Shown piece by piece: positions 47,957-60,250 of a stretch of DNA of 63,126 nucleotides. The stretch's first letter is position 1; each line of letters opens with the position of its first letter. This DNA comes from Gammaproteobacteria bacterium Ga0074134. Its GTDB lineage: Bacteria > Pseudomonadota > Gammaproteobacteria > Ga0077554 > Ga007554. The stretch lies in the NCBI GenBank assembly GCA_001464965.1, contig LNEJ01000048.1:1-63126 (forward strand). Reading direction: 5' to 3'. Both the position numbers and the translations under genes were made by a program. The notes under the pieces were generated by a model that made no database searches, was not told the DNA's origin, and saw only the letters and a list, made by a program, of their open reading frames with translations.

Positions 47957-48630
47957 CCAGTAAAGTGACAGAGTCTGTTGCAACCGTGTCGAACGACGAG
48001 GGCTTGTCTACGCTGCTGGCGCGCGGCCTGGAGCAGATGAATTTGCCCCTGCCGCCGCAAACCCAGGCCAAGCTCCTTGGCTACCTGGCGCTGCTGGCCA
48101 AATGGAATCGTGTCTATAATCTGACTGCCGTGCGTGATCCCACGCAAATGGTGATGCGTCACTTGCTCGATAGCCTTTCCGTGGTGCCCTATATCAAGGG
48201 TTCCCGTGTGCTGGATGTGGGGACGGGAGCGGGCCTGCCGGGCATTCCTCTGGCGTTGGCGTTACCTGATGTGCAATTCGTGCTGCTCGACAGTAACCGC
48301 AAAAAAACCCGTTTCGTCACCCAGGCCGTTGCGGATCTGGGGTTGAGCAATGTCACTGTCGAGGCGTGCCGGATTGAGGATTATCGTCCTGGCGAGTCCT
48401 TCGATACGGTGATCTCGCGGGCGTTTTCGGAGCTTGTTGAAATGCTGACCGCCACCGGACGCCTGTGCCGCGCGGGTGGCGTCATGCTCGCCATGAAAGG
48501 CGAGTATCCGGCGCAAGAGCTGGCTGGGGTGCCGGAAGGTTTCGCGGCCGCCACCGTGCATCCTTTGATCGTGCCGGGGCTGGATGCGAAACGGCATGTC
48601 GTGTGTGTCACCGCTAACGGAGCGAGCTAA
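47953..48630 (+). CDS. rsmG: 16S rRNA (guanine527-N7)-methyltransferase RsmG
   Basis: About 225 aa from a TTG at 47953 (overlapping the cysQ stop as TTGA, with GAAGAG upstream); a GTG at 47965 is possible. The SAM-binding motif VLDVGTGAGLPGIPLALALPD and the substrate region KWNRVYNLTAVRDP...MVMRHLLDSL are typical of RsmG/GidB. It normally follows mnmG (gidA) at the origin, but here it follows nudE-cysQ. It leads directly into parA (5-base gap). Confidence 0.94.
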   Translation: MTSKVTESVATVSNDEGLSTLLARGLEQMNLPLPPQTQAKLLGYLALLAKWNRVYNLTAVRDPTQMVMRHLLDSLSVVPYIKGSRVLDVGTGAGLPGIPLALALPDVQFVLLDSNRKKTRFVTQAVADLGLSNVTVEACRIEDYRPGESFDTVISRAFSELVEMLTATGRLCRAGGVMLAMKGEYPAQELAGVPEGFAAATVHPLIVPGLDAKRHVVCVTANGAS

Positions 48631-48635
48631 TACCC

Positions 48636-49478
48636 ATGGCCAGGATTATTGCGGTAGCCAACCAAAAGGGCGGGGTCGGCAAGACCACCACCACGGTCAA
48701 TCTCGCCGCCTCGCTGGCGGCAACCAAGCGCCGTGTCCTGCTGGTTGATCTCGACCCGCAGGGCAATGCCACCATGGGCAGCGGGGTCGACAAAAAGACC
48801 CTGGAGCTTTCCAGCTACGACCTCTTGCTCGGCGAGCAAGAGGTGGCGGGCGTCACCGTGGCGACAGGGCAGGCAGGTTATGCCCTGGTGCCCGCCAACG
48901 CCGACCTGACCGCCGCCGAAGTGAGCCTGATGTCCTTGACCGCGAACGAGCAGCGGCTGCGCGAGCGCCTCGATGTTGCGCGCGGCAAGCTGCCCCTGGC
49001 CGCGCGCGAACAGCGGCTGCGGCAGGCCCTGGAACAGGTGCGGGCGGAGTATGATTACATACTCATCGACTGTCCGCCCTCGCTGAACATGCTTACCGTC
49101 AACGCCCTGGTGGCGGCGCATTCGGTGATCATTCCCATGCAGTGCGAATACTACGCGCTGGAAGGCTTGACGGCGCTGATGGAAACTATCGAACAGATTC
49201 GCGCCACCCTCAACCCGCAGCTCAGGATCGAAGGACTGCTGCGCACCATGTTTGATCCGCGCAACAACCTTGCCAATGAAGTCTCCGGCCAGCTTGCCGA
49301 GCACTTTGGCGAGCAGCTCTACCGCACCGTGATCCCCCGCAATGTGCGCCTCGCCGAAGCTCCCAGCCACGGCCTGCCGGTATTGCTGTATGATAAGGCC
49401 TCGCGCGGCGCCCTGGCTTATCTGGCGCTGGCCGGGGAAGTGCTGCGCCGCGAAGAAAAAGCGGGTGCAGTTGCCTGA
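48636..49478 (+). CDS. parA: chromosome partitioning ATPase ParA (Soj)
   Basis: A 280-aa deviant-Walker ATPase. NQKGGVGKTTTTVNLAA (P-loop), VLLVDLDPQGNATMGSG, and DYILIDCPPSLNMLTVNALVAAH. An insertion of about 20 residues (LDVARGKLPLAAREQRLRQALEQ, near 110-130) is unusual for chromosomal Soj. With ParB and the parS sites in recF it segregates the replicated origins. Confidence 0.95.
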   Translation: MARIIAVANQKGGVGKTTTTVNLAASLAATKRRVLLVDLDPQGNATMGSGVDKKTLELSSYDLLLGEQEVAGVTVATGQAGYALVPANADLTAAEVSLMSLTANEQRLRERLDVARGKLPLAAREQRLRQALEQVRAEYDYILIDCPPSLNMLTVNALVAAHSVIIPMQCEYYALEGLTALMETIEQIRATLNPQLRIEGLLRTMFDPRNNLANEVSGQLAEHFGEQLYRTVIPRNVRLAEAPSHGLPVLLYDKASRGALAYLALAGEVLRREEKAGAVA

Positions 49479-49542
49479 TGCTCAAAATTAAACGCCGGGG
49501 GACGTGTTTCATGCGCCCCGGCCTATTCGAAGCGTAAAGTTT

Positions 49543-50421
49543 ATGTCGACAAAAAAACGCGGCTTGGGTAAAGGCCTTAACGCCTTGCTGGGTGATATCC
49601 GTCCTATCGGGCTTGATGGGGGTGAGGCCGCAGGTGATCTGCGTAATCTGCCGGTAGATCTGATCCAGCGTGGCAAATATCAGCCGCGCGTCGACATGCA
49701 TACCGAAAGCCTGGAAGATCTGGCCAGCTCGATCCGCGCCCAGGGCGTAGTACAGCCCATCGTAGTGCGCCCGCTGGCTGATCCCGGCCGCTACGAGATC
49801 ATCGCCGGCGAACGCCGCTGGCGTGCCGCGCAGATCGCCGGCCTGCAGGAGATTCCCGCCATAGTACGCGATGTGCCGGACCGCGCCGCTATTGCCATGT
49901 CGCTGATCGAAAACATCCAGCGCGAGAACCTTAACCCGCTTGAAGAAGCCAACGCCCTGCAGCGGCTGATCGATGAATTCGCCATGACCCACCAGCAGGC
50001 CGCTGAGGCGGTGGGGCGCTCGCGCGCTGCAGTAAGCAATCTGCTGCGCTTGCTGGAGCTGGCCGACGACGTCAAGCGCCTGATTGAGCACGGCGACCTG
50101 GAGATGGGGCATGCGCGTGCCCTGCTGGGCCTGCAAGGCGCGGGCCAAGGCGAGGCGGCCCGGCACGTTGTTGCCAAGGGGCTGTCCGTGCGCGAAACCG
50201 AACAGCTTGTGCGCCGTTTGCAATCAATCGCTCAAGGAAAGGGCGAGCAACCCAAGGAAAAAGGGCATCTTGATCCCGATATCCGCAAATTGCAGGAAAA
50301 CTTGTCTGAAAAGATCGGCGCCAAGGTGGATGTGCAGCATGGCGCGCGCGGCACGGGAAAGCTGGTCATCCATTACAACAGTCTCGACGAGCTCGACGGC
50401 ATCCTGGCGCACATAAAATAG
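49543..50421 (+). CDS. parB: chromosome partitioning protein ParB
   Basis: A 292-aa CTPase/DNA-binding protein. The N-terminus MSTKKRGLGKGLNALLGD is followed by the ParB box YEIIAGERRWRAAQIAGL, ENIQRENLNPLEEA, a helix-turn-helix MTHQQAAEAVGRSRAAVSNLLRLLELAD, and a C-terminal dimer domain. It binds TGTTTCACGTGGAACA-type sites, two of which are at 9272 and 9893. The frame is open to 49504. Confidence 0.95.
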   Translation: MSTKKRGLGKGLNALLGDIRPIGLDGGEAAGDLRNLPVDLIQRGKYQPRVDMHTESLEDLASSIRAQGVVQPIVVRPLADPGRYEIIAGERRWRAAQIAGLQEIPAIVRDVPDRAAIAMSLIENIQRENLNPLEEANALQRLIDEFAMTHQQAAEAVGRSRAAVSNLLRLLELADDVKRLIEHGDLEMGHARALLGLQGAGQGEAARHVVAKGLSVRETEQLVRRLQSIAQGKGEQPKEKGHLDPDIRKLQENLSEKIGAKVDVQHGARGTGKLVIHYNSLDELDGILAHIK

Positions 50422-50536
50422 TGCCATTCCCCCCCCTTTTGTCTGGTTGAAGTGTGATTTTGGCAAAGTTTGGGGTTGTGATGTACGTTCCTCGGGTGTT
50501 AGAATGCCGCCCGTCTTTTTGTTCGGTGCGCGCACC

Positions 50537-50737
50537 ATGAAGTCCCCTCCGCAAATGGGTTGGCTGCTGGTCGGAGTAGGCTCTCATCTGGCGGCAATGG
50601 TCATAGTGGGCTTTGTGCTGGGGTACGCCCTGGATGCTTGGCTGGAGACCCGTCCCCTGCTGATGTTTATCTTTGGTTGTCTCGGTTTTGTCGGTGGCAT
50701 CCTGAAGGCGCATAAGATGTTGAGCAGGTGGGGGTAG
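50537..50737 (+). CDS. AtpZ/AtpI family protein
   Basis: About 66 aa from the ATG at 50537; the frame is open to 50447. Two membrane helices, WLLVGVGSHLAAMVIVGFVLGYALD and LLMFIFGCLGFVGGILKAHKM, with the polar turn typical of AtpZ proteins found at the head of ATP synthase operons and thought to help Mg2+ supply or assembly. It lies one base before atpI. Confidence 0.8.
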   Translation: MKSPPQMGWLLVGVGSHLAAMVIVGFVLGYALDAWLETRPLLMFIFGCLGFVGGILKAHKMLSRWG

Positions 50738-50738
50738 A

Positions 50739-52020
<1,282 letters not shown>

Positions 52021-52073
52021 AAGCGGTTTTTTGAGTTTTATCTTTAATTTTCATCAATGAGGAGAGCAGTAAA

Positions 52074-52367
52074 ATGACACCCGATATGGTTGCACAAATT
52101 TATGCCTACACCGCGATTGGCGTTGGCGTCATCCTGGCCGCCGCTGGTTTAGGTTCCGCCATCGGCTGGGGCTTGATCTGCGCCAAGACCCTGGAAGGTA
52201 TTGCGCGCCAGCCCGAGATGCGCCCTGCCTTGATGACCAACATGTTTATCTTTGCCGGTTTGATGGAATCCTTCCCCTTCATCATCTTGGCGTTCGCCAT
52301 GTGGTTCCTGTTCGCCAACCCCTTCGTTGGTGCCCTGGAAGCTGCGCTCAAGACGGTGGGCGGCTAA
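52074..52367 (+). CDS. atpE: F1Fo ATP synthase subunit c
   Basis: A 97-aa hairpin proteolipid. Two membrane helices around the RQPEMRP loop; the ion-binding Glu65 is in FAGLMESFPFII. No Gln is present at the Na+-ligand position of the first helix, so proton use is likely. GAGGAGAG ribosome site. Confidence 0.96.
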   Translation: MTPDMVAQIYAYTAIGVGVILAAAGLGSAIGWGLICAKTLEGIARQPEMRPALMTNMFIFAGLMESFPFIILAFAMWFLFANPFVGALEAALKTVGG

Positions 52368-52410
52368 TTCTGCCGGTTTTGTACGGTGATCATGCCGAGA
52401 GGAATGTAAC

Positions 52411-52881
52411 GTGAATATAACCGCAACCCTGATAGCCCAGATGATAGCCTTCGTGCTGTTGATCTGGTTTGTGAACAAGGTGCTGTGGGGACCGATGTCC
52501 GCCATGCTGGCCGAGCGCCAGAAACGTATCGCGGATGGTTTGGCTGCGGCGGAAAAGGGCAAACACGACCTTGAGCTCGCCGAGAAGCGTGCCAAGGAAG
52601 AGTTGCAGACGGCGAAAGCAAAGGCTGCCGAGATCATGGCCCAGGCCGAGAAGCGTGCCAATGCGATAGTCGATGAGGCCCGGGTTAACGCCCGCGCCGA
52701 AGGCGAACGCCAGCTTGCTGCCGCCCAGGCCGAGATCGAGCGCGAAACGAATCGTGCCAAGGAACAGTTGCGGGGTCAGGTGGCATCCGTCGCCATGGCC
52801 GGCGCGGCCAGGATCCTCAAGCGCGAAATCGATGCCAAATCGCACGGTGAAGTACTTAACGACGTAATTGCGCAGATCTAG
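52411..52881 (+). CDS. atpF: F1Fo ATP synthase subunit b
   Basis: A 156-aa stator subunit with a GTG start. One N-terminal membrane helix ([23 protein letters not shown]), then a long charged coiled coil (Ala/Glu/Lys-rich). Joins atpH after 2 bases. Confidence 0.95.
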   Translation: MNITATLIAQMIAFVLLIWFVNKVLWGPMSAMLAERQKRIADGLAAAEKGKHDLELAEKRAKEELQTAKAKAAEIMAQAEKRANAIVDEARVNARAEGERQLAAAQAEIERETNRAKEQLRGQVASVAMAGAARILKREIDAKSHGEVLNDVIAQI

Positions 52882-52883
52882 CC

Positions 52884-53420
52884 ATGGCAGAAAAATCTAC
52901 AGTTGCCCGCCCGTATGCCCAGGCCATTTTTGATCTGGCGCGCAGCCAGGGGGCATTGCGCGAGTGGTCCGATAGCCTGCATCTGGTGACGGCGATTGCC
53001 GCTGACGCCAGGGTGCAGCGTCTGATCGCCAATCCGCGGGTCCGTGGTGACCAGTTGCAGGCCTTGCTGCTGGATATCGGCGGCGCGCGATTCACCCCGG
53101 GTGTTCAAAACCTGATCAAGGTGTTGGTCGTAAACCGCCGCTTGGTGCTGCTGCCTGAAATTGCGGCGCTCTATGAGCTTTATCGCGCGGAAGCGGAGCG
53201 TACCTTGCAGGCTGAGGTGGTTTCCGCATTCCCGGTCAGCGGCGAACAGCAAAAAGATATTGCCGCCGCCCTGAAAAAACGTTTGGGGCGTGACATCAGC
53301 CTGACCTGCAAAGTTGACAATGGCCTGGTGGGCGGAGCGATTATCCGCGCCGGTGACTTGGTGATCGACGGTTCAGTGAAGGGGCAGTTGGCCAAGCTCG
53401 CCGGTGCTCTGGCGCGCTGA
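52884..53420 (+). CDS. atpH: F1Fo ATP synthase subunit delta
   Basis: A 178-aa stator subunit linking F1 to subunit b. The N-terminus is STVARPYAQAIFDLARSQGAL, and the C-terminal signature is VDNGLVGGAIIRAGDLVIDGSVKGQLAKLA. Confidence 0.95.
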   Translation: MAEKSTVARPYAQAIFDLARSQGALREWSDSLHLVTAIAADARVQRLIANPRVRGDQLQALLLDIGGARFTPGVQNLIKVLVVNRRLVLLPEIAALYELYRAEAERTLQAEVVSAFPVSGEQQKDIAAALKKRLGRDISLTCKVDNGLVGGAIIRAGDLVIDGSVKGQLAKLAGALAR

Positions 53421-53430
53421 GAGGATAAAA

Positions 53431-53459
53431 TAGGGGCGGTCTTAAACGCCGCGCCCCTA
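53431..53459. other. hairpin between atpH and atpA
   Basis: TAGGGGCG (53431-53438) and CGCCCCTA (53452-53459) form a perfect 8-bp stem. No T-run follows. It lies in the 106-bp atpH-atpA gap and may be an mRNA processing or stability element that adjusts F1 versus Fo expression. Confidence 0.5.
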
Positions 53460-53526
53460 GAAAAATACCGGCGCACCCCGCGCCACGCAAGGTTTCGCTA
53501 ATTTAAGGTTTATAGAGGATTAGATA

Positions 53527-55068
<1,542 letters not shown>

Positions 55069-55082
55069 CCAGGAGCAGATAA

Positions 55083-55946
55083 ATGGCCGTCGGTAAAGAA
55101 ATCCGCACCAAGATCAAGAGCGTAAAAAATACGCAAAAGATCACCCGCGCCATGGAAATGGTGGCCGCCAGCAAGATGCGCAAGGCGCAGGATCGCATGG
55201 GCGCCGCGCGCCCTTATGCGGAGAAGATCCGCAATGTGATCGGTCATCTGGCGCACGCGCACCCGGAGTACAAGCATCCTTATTTGCAGGAGCGGGAAGT
55301 CAAAAAGGGTGTAGGGTTTATCATCATTTCTTCTGACCGTGGCCTGTGCGGTGGACTGAACGCCAATATGTTCAAGGCCACCGTGCGCGCCATGCGCGAA
55401 TGGAATGACAAAGGTGTCAAGATCGATTTGTGCACCATTGGTGCCAAAGCCAACGCATTCTTCAAGCGTCTGGGCGGCAATGTCATCGCTCAGGCCTCGC
55501 ACTTGGGCGATACGCCGCAGGTGGCGGACCTGATCGGGGTGGTGAAGGTCATGCTGGATGCCTACGATGCTGGCCAGATTGACCGGCTGTTCCTGGTGTA
55601 CAACGAGTTCGTGAACACCATGACGCAGCGGCCCCACGTCGAGCAACTGCTGCCGATTCATGGCGTGGAAGACCCGCAGCTCAAGCATCATTGGGATTAT
55701 CTCTACGAGCCGGACGCCAAAGACGTGCTGGACGGTTTGTTGATGCGTTATATCGAATCGCTGGTCTATCAGGGCGTGGTGGAAAATCTCTCCTGCGAAC
55801 AGGCGGCACGCATGGTGGCGATGAAGAGCGCCTCCGACAACGCGGGGAATCTGATTGGCGATTTGCAGTTGGCCTACAACAAGGCGCGTCAGGCGGCGAT
55901 TACCCAGGAATTGTCCGAGATCGTGGCGGGTGCTGCGGCCGTTTAA
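55083..55946 (+). CDS. atpG: F1Fo ATP synthase subunit gamma
   Basis: A 287-aa rotor shaft. The N-terminus [38 protein letters not shown] and the C-terminus [41 protein letters not shown] are both intact; [11 protein letters not shown] is present. Confidence 0.96.
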   Translation: MAVGKEIRTKIKSVKNTQKITRAMEMVAASKMRKAQDRMGAARPYAEKIRNVIGHLAHAHPEYKHPYLQEREVKKGVGFIIISSDRGLCGGLNANMFKATVRAMREWNDKGVKIDLCTIGAKANAFFKRLGGNVIAQASHLGDTPQVADLIGVVKVMLDAYDAGQIDRLFLVYNEFVNTMTQRPHVEQLLPIHGVEDPQLKHHWDYLYEPDAKDVLDGLLMRYIESLVYQGVVENLSCEQAARMVAMKSASDNAGNLIGDLQLAYNKARQAAITQELSEIVAGAAAV

Positions 55947-56009
55947 CAAGTGGTTGGGGTGAACCCCATCCGCATCGTTTTTTATCTTTTGTGTGAGGAA
56001 CTGAAGCAA

Positions 56010-57339
<1,330 letters not shown>

Positions 57340-57365
57340 TCCGGTAGTCCACGCAGGAGTAAAAT

Positions 57366-57791
57366 ATGGCTATGACCATGCACGTAGACATCGTTAGCGC
57401 AGAGGCGGAAATCTTCTCCGGTCCTGCGCATATGGTGTTCGCGCCCGGAGTAATGGGCGAGCTCGGTATCATGCCGCGCCATGCCCCGCTCCTCACCCGC
57501 CTCAAACCGGGTGAGGTAAGGGTGCGCACCCCTGAGGGTGAAGAAGAGTTCTTCTATGTTTCCGGTGGTGTTCTGGAAATTCAGCCGCACAGTATCACTA
57601 TTCTCAGCGACACCGCACAGCGCGCCAAGGATCTTGATGAGGCGGCGGCGCTTGAGGCCAAGCACCATGCCGAACAGAGATTGCAGGATCAGGTTTCTGA
57701 GTTTGATTATGCTCAGGCTCAAACTGAGCTTGCCGAGGCAATGGCGCAACTGCAGGCCATACAAAAGTTGCGCAAGAAGCTGGGCCGTTAA
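57366..57791 (+). CDS. atpC: F1Fo ATP synthase subunit epsilon
   Basis: A 141-aa subunit. The N-terminal beta sandwich ([41 protein letters not shown]) is followed by a helical hairpin. It inhibits ATP hydrolysis. Last gene of the operon; a hairpin follows 27 bases after the stop. Confidence 0.95.
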   Translation: MAMTMHVDIVSAEAEIFSGPAHMVFAPGVMGELGIMPRHAPLLTRLKPGEVRVRTPEGEEEFFYVSGGVLEIQPHSITILSDTAQRAKDLDEAAALEAKHHAEQRLQDQVSEFDYAQAQTELAEAMAQLQAIQKLRKKLGR

Positions 57792-58214
57792 GCTTCGAGC
57801 CTCAATCTGAAACAAACGGCCAAAGATCCACGCACGGATCTTTGGCTATGATTTAATCCCTTCTGAATTTCGGCTACCTCTCTGTAATATCGAGGTCTGC
57901 TGCCATTGTCAAACATGACAGGAACTGCATAACAAGCACATCCATTCGGCGGGCGCCTTGGCAAGATCTGGTGTTCCCTCTGCATTCTCTGTGCGCTCTG
58001 CGGTGAATCACCGTTTTTAGGTTGATTCAGAGGTTTCGCGGCACAAGGGCGTGGTTGAAAAATTCTTCGAATGAATTTTTCAGAATCTTCTTAAATTAAG
58101 CCATAAGCCTGGGGGCGGAAAGCACGCCAGGGGAGGTGCGGCGTTTTGTTTCACCCTGTCAGCGCCATGAACCGGCCCGTTGACTCAAGACCCATGAAGG
58201 GGCGGGTTACCGCC
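57792..58214. other. 423-bp gap after the atp operon
   Basis: Contains the atpC hairpin (57819-57846). A stretch at about 57979-58006 reads CTCTGCATTCTCTGTGCGCTCTG, a type of CTCTGCG-rich dispersed repeat I recognise from many genomes. It runs into CCGTTTTTAGGT at 58011-58022, which equals 12 bases of the inverted-repeat end described at 58958. A second hairpin, GAAAAATTC/GAATTTTTC, is at 58057-58081. No coding sequence is convincing. Confidence 0.5.
57819..57846 (+). terminator. hairpin at the end of the atp operon
   Basis: GCCAAAGATCC (57819-57829) and GGATCTTTGGC (57836-57846) form an 11-bp perfect stem with a 6-nt loop. Only a weak U-rich tail follows (TATGATTTAAT). Probable end of the atp transcript. 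Confidence 0.65.
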
Positions 58215-58709
58215 TCAATGATGATGCCCACCATCACCATGCACATGCCGATGAGAGATTTCTTCCGCCGACGCCGCACGTACGTCAACCACCTCTATTT
58301 CAAAGGTCAGCGTTTTGCCCGCCAAAGGGTGGTTGGTATCCACGTCAATCGTTTTGAGCCCTGCCTTAACCACAACAACCTCACGCGGGCCGTCGTTGGT
58401 ATTCACCTGCACCACCATGCCTGGCTTATAGGCAATTTTTCTGCCGGCAGGGTTGACCACGTGTTTAATCGATACCCTCTGTTGTGAATTTTCCCGTCTC
58501 ACACCATAGGCCTGTTCTGGTGGCAGCGTTACCGTAAACTTGTCACCAGCCTGCTTGCCCGCCAGCGCGTCTTCCAGTCCAGGTAGCATTCCGTGATGTC
58601 CATGCAAATAAACCACGGGATTACCCTGATGCGAGTCTTCCAAAACCTCTGTGCCAGGCTCACTCAACCGATAATGAAACGTCACCACTTTGTTGGTTTC
58701 AATCAACAT
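58215..58709 (-). CDS. FKBP-type peptidyl-prolyl isomerase, SlyD-like
   Basis: A 164-aa SlyD-type chaperone. The N-terminus NKVVTFHYRLSEPGTEVLEDS, the inserted chaperone flap with GDKFTVTLPPEQAYGVRRE, then NHPLAGKTLTFEIEVVDVR. A short His-rich tail (HRHVHGDGGHHH) suggests Ni2+ binding, as in SlyD. It has no signal peptide and should act in the cytoplasm. Confidence 0.92.
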   Translation of the reverse strand: MLIETNKVVTFHYRLSEPGTEVLEDSHQGNPVVYLHGHHGMLPGLEDALAGKQAGDKFTVTLPPEQAYGVRRENSQQRVSIKHVVNPAGRKIAYKPGMVVQVNTNDGPREVVVVKAGLKTIDVDTNHPLAGKTLTFEIEVVDVRAASAEEISHRHVHGDGGHHH

Positions 58710-58732
58710 GCTTGTTTTCTCCAGATGCTTTA

Positions 58733-58975
58733 ACCTAAAAACGGCAGTTGACCGCTTCTCTGGGCGGCTAGCAATATGTTTCTAATAAATTTTATTCTGC
58801 CCTGCAGGCTTACCCGTTTGGTTAGTCCGCTACAGGGCGGATTGCACGATTTTCAGTGCGCATGGCAGCGTTGCAACTCCTTGGAATGGAGCAACCATTC
58901 CAAGGAGTTGCGCCTCATTGTGCCCTTCACCCCGAAAACCGTGCACTCCACCCCGTCCAACTGCCGTTTTTAGGT
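58733..58975. mobile_element. MITE-like element with 18-bp terminal inverted repeats
   Basis: ACCTAAAAACGGCAGTTG at 58733-58750 is repeated as its exact complement at 58958-58975, giving a 243-bp unit. TTA flanks both sides (58730-58732 and 58976-58978), a possible 3-bp target duplication. Inside is a perfect 17-bp hairpin (58873-58889 with 58895-58911). No transposase or other ORF is present. This is a non-autonomous element or a large structured extragenic repeat. Confidence 0.65.
58873..58911. repeat. perfect 17-bp inverted repeat (hairpin)
   Basis: GCAACTCCTTGGAATGG and its exact complement are separated by 5 bases (AGCAA). A very stable hairpin on either strand, with no T-run. It sits centrally-right within the 58733-58975 element. 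Confidence 0.85.
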
Positions 58976-59101
58976 TTAATTTTGCCTTGTCCGCAATTTT
59001 ACTACCAAACGTGGCACATGGCTCGTAGCGTTTTAAGGAATCGCTGATTTATTCGGTATCTCTGCGATACAAGGGCGTCTACTCTCGATTTGGAAATGAA
59101 A

Positions 59102-59971
59102 TCACGTCCATGGCCGGTTTCCCCATTGATGCAAGACCAGACCCACCATGATCAATGCCGCACCCGCCCAGACTTGCATGCCTACATGCTCACCATTCAA
59201 GAAAGACCCCAGCAGCAAGGCTGTCACCGGCGTTATCAAGGTTATCAAGGCGATGCGTCCTACCGCCATGTGTTTGAGGGCATAGTAATACAGTATAAAA
59301 CCCAGCACAGAGCCTACCGTCCCTAAATAGACGATGGACAACATCGCGCGAATGGGCAATGCCCGTGGCAGCGCGCCCTCCGCCAGCATCCACGTCGTCA
59401 AATACAGCGGCGCTGCCACCAATAGACCACCCCCCGTTACTGCCATGGCAGGCAAATCCGCACCGATGCGTTTAATCCACACGGCGCTTACCGCATGCAG
59501 AAATACAGAAAGTAGCACGGCCGCCATGCCTAATACCGCGAAGGTGTCCGTACGCGCGCCCACGCCGAAGATAACCGCCAGCCCCGCTACGCCTGCCGCC
59601 ATGCCCGCAAGCTTGCCTGGTGTAACGCTGCTTTCACCCAAAAACACAGCGGCCAGCACACCTGTCATCAATGGCGTCAATCCATACAAAACCGAGATCA
59701 AGCCTGAGGGAATATACTGCGCACCCCAATAAACGCTGATCATAGAACCATAGATACCCAGCCCGGCCGCCACATAGGTGCGCCGCGCGTTTTTATACCA
59801 AGGCATGTCGACACGTAGCGCGCGGACGAGCGCCAGACAGAGTGCGGCGCCAAGCAACATACGCCCGGTCACCCCAAACAAAAACCCGCCGCCCTCACTG
59901 CTCCACTTGATCGCCAAAGGCGTGGTGGACCAAATGAGAATGACGCCGATAAAAGCGGCCGGTACAGACAC
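59102..59971 (-). CDS. EamA/DMT-family transporter
   Basis: A 289-aa membrane protein with about ten hydrophobic helices in two EamA repeats (AAFIGVILIWSTTPLAIKWSSEG... and ...AVLLSVFLHAVSAVWIKRIG). LGTVGSVLGFILYYYALKHMAVGRIALITLITPVTALLLGSFLNGEHV is the second-repeat signature. DMT transporters commonly export amino acids or metabolites. It starts with a GTG after AAGGAGA. A terminator hairpin lies only 34 bases upstream of the start, suggesting attenuation control. Substrate unknown. Confidence 0.92.
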   Translation of the reverse strand: MSVPAAFIGVILIWSTTPLAIKWSSEGGGFLFGVTGRMLLGAALCLALVRALRVDMPWYKNARRTYVAAGLGIYGSMISVYWGAQYIPSGLISVLYGLTPLMTGVLAAVFLGESSVTPGKLAGMAAGVAGLAVIFGVGARTDTFAVLGMAAVLLSVFLHAVSAVWIKRIGADLPAMAVTGGGLLVAAPLYLTTWMLAEGALPRALPIRAMLSIVYLGTVGSVLGFILYYYALKHMAVGRIALITLITPVTALLLGSFLNGEHVGMQVWAGAALIMVGLVLHQWGNRPWT

Positions 59972-60006
59972 GGCTTTCTCTCCTTGATGATGACGCCAAA
60001 AACAAA

Positions 60007-60036
60007 AAGGCCGCGGAACATGGGTTCTGCGGCCTT
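60007..60036 (-). terminator. intrinsic terminator in the leader of the DMT transporter gene
   Basis: On the minus strand a 13-bp stem (one G-U), AAGGCCGCAGAAC with GTTCCGCGGCCTT, is followed by TTTTTGTTTTT. It stands directly upstream of the transporter ribosome site, rather than after a gene; the nearest upstream gene ends 215 bp away. This is the arrangement of a transcription attenuator. Confidence 0.85.
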
Positions 60037-60064
60037 CGGAATACTACTGACTAATACTAAATGA

Positions 60065-60166
60065 TCAGCGGGTTAAATCCCTCCAGCACGCAAGCGCACG
60101 CCATGCGCGCAGCTTGGGCAAGCAACGTGCCGCGGGAATAGCCATTGAATGGAGATTGGTAAACAT
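60065..60166 (-). CDS. candidate 33-codon leader peptide
   Basis: The ORF starts MFTNLHSMAIPAARCLPK and has two Trp codons near its end (AWRALACWRDLTR). It stops 28 bases before the terminator stem. Position and Trp content fit an attenuation leader that would respond to charged tRNA-Trp. The ribosome site is weak, and I have not shown an alternative antiterminator fold, so this is tentative. Confidence 0.35.
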   Translation of the reverse strand: MFTNLHSMAIPAARCLPKLRAWRALACWRDLTR

Positions 60167-60250
60167 GCTGTGAGTCTGCCAGCACATAAATTTATATGCA
60201 AGCGAAAACTGACAGAGTGAAAAAATGCAGCGGAGCTTCACATGTCCAAA

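Larger units (their letters stand above)
58710..59101. other. 392-bp gap holding an inverted-repeat element
   Basis: Most of the gap is the element listed at 58733-58975. The remainder (58976-59101) is an AT-rich stretch with no recognisable gene, followed by the end of the DMT transporter gene. Confidence 0.5.

Noticed and set aside
48627-50223. Minus-strand ORFs opposite parA and parB
   Set aside because: Shadows of codon-biased genes, with Gln/His/Gly-rich translations and no domains.
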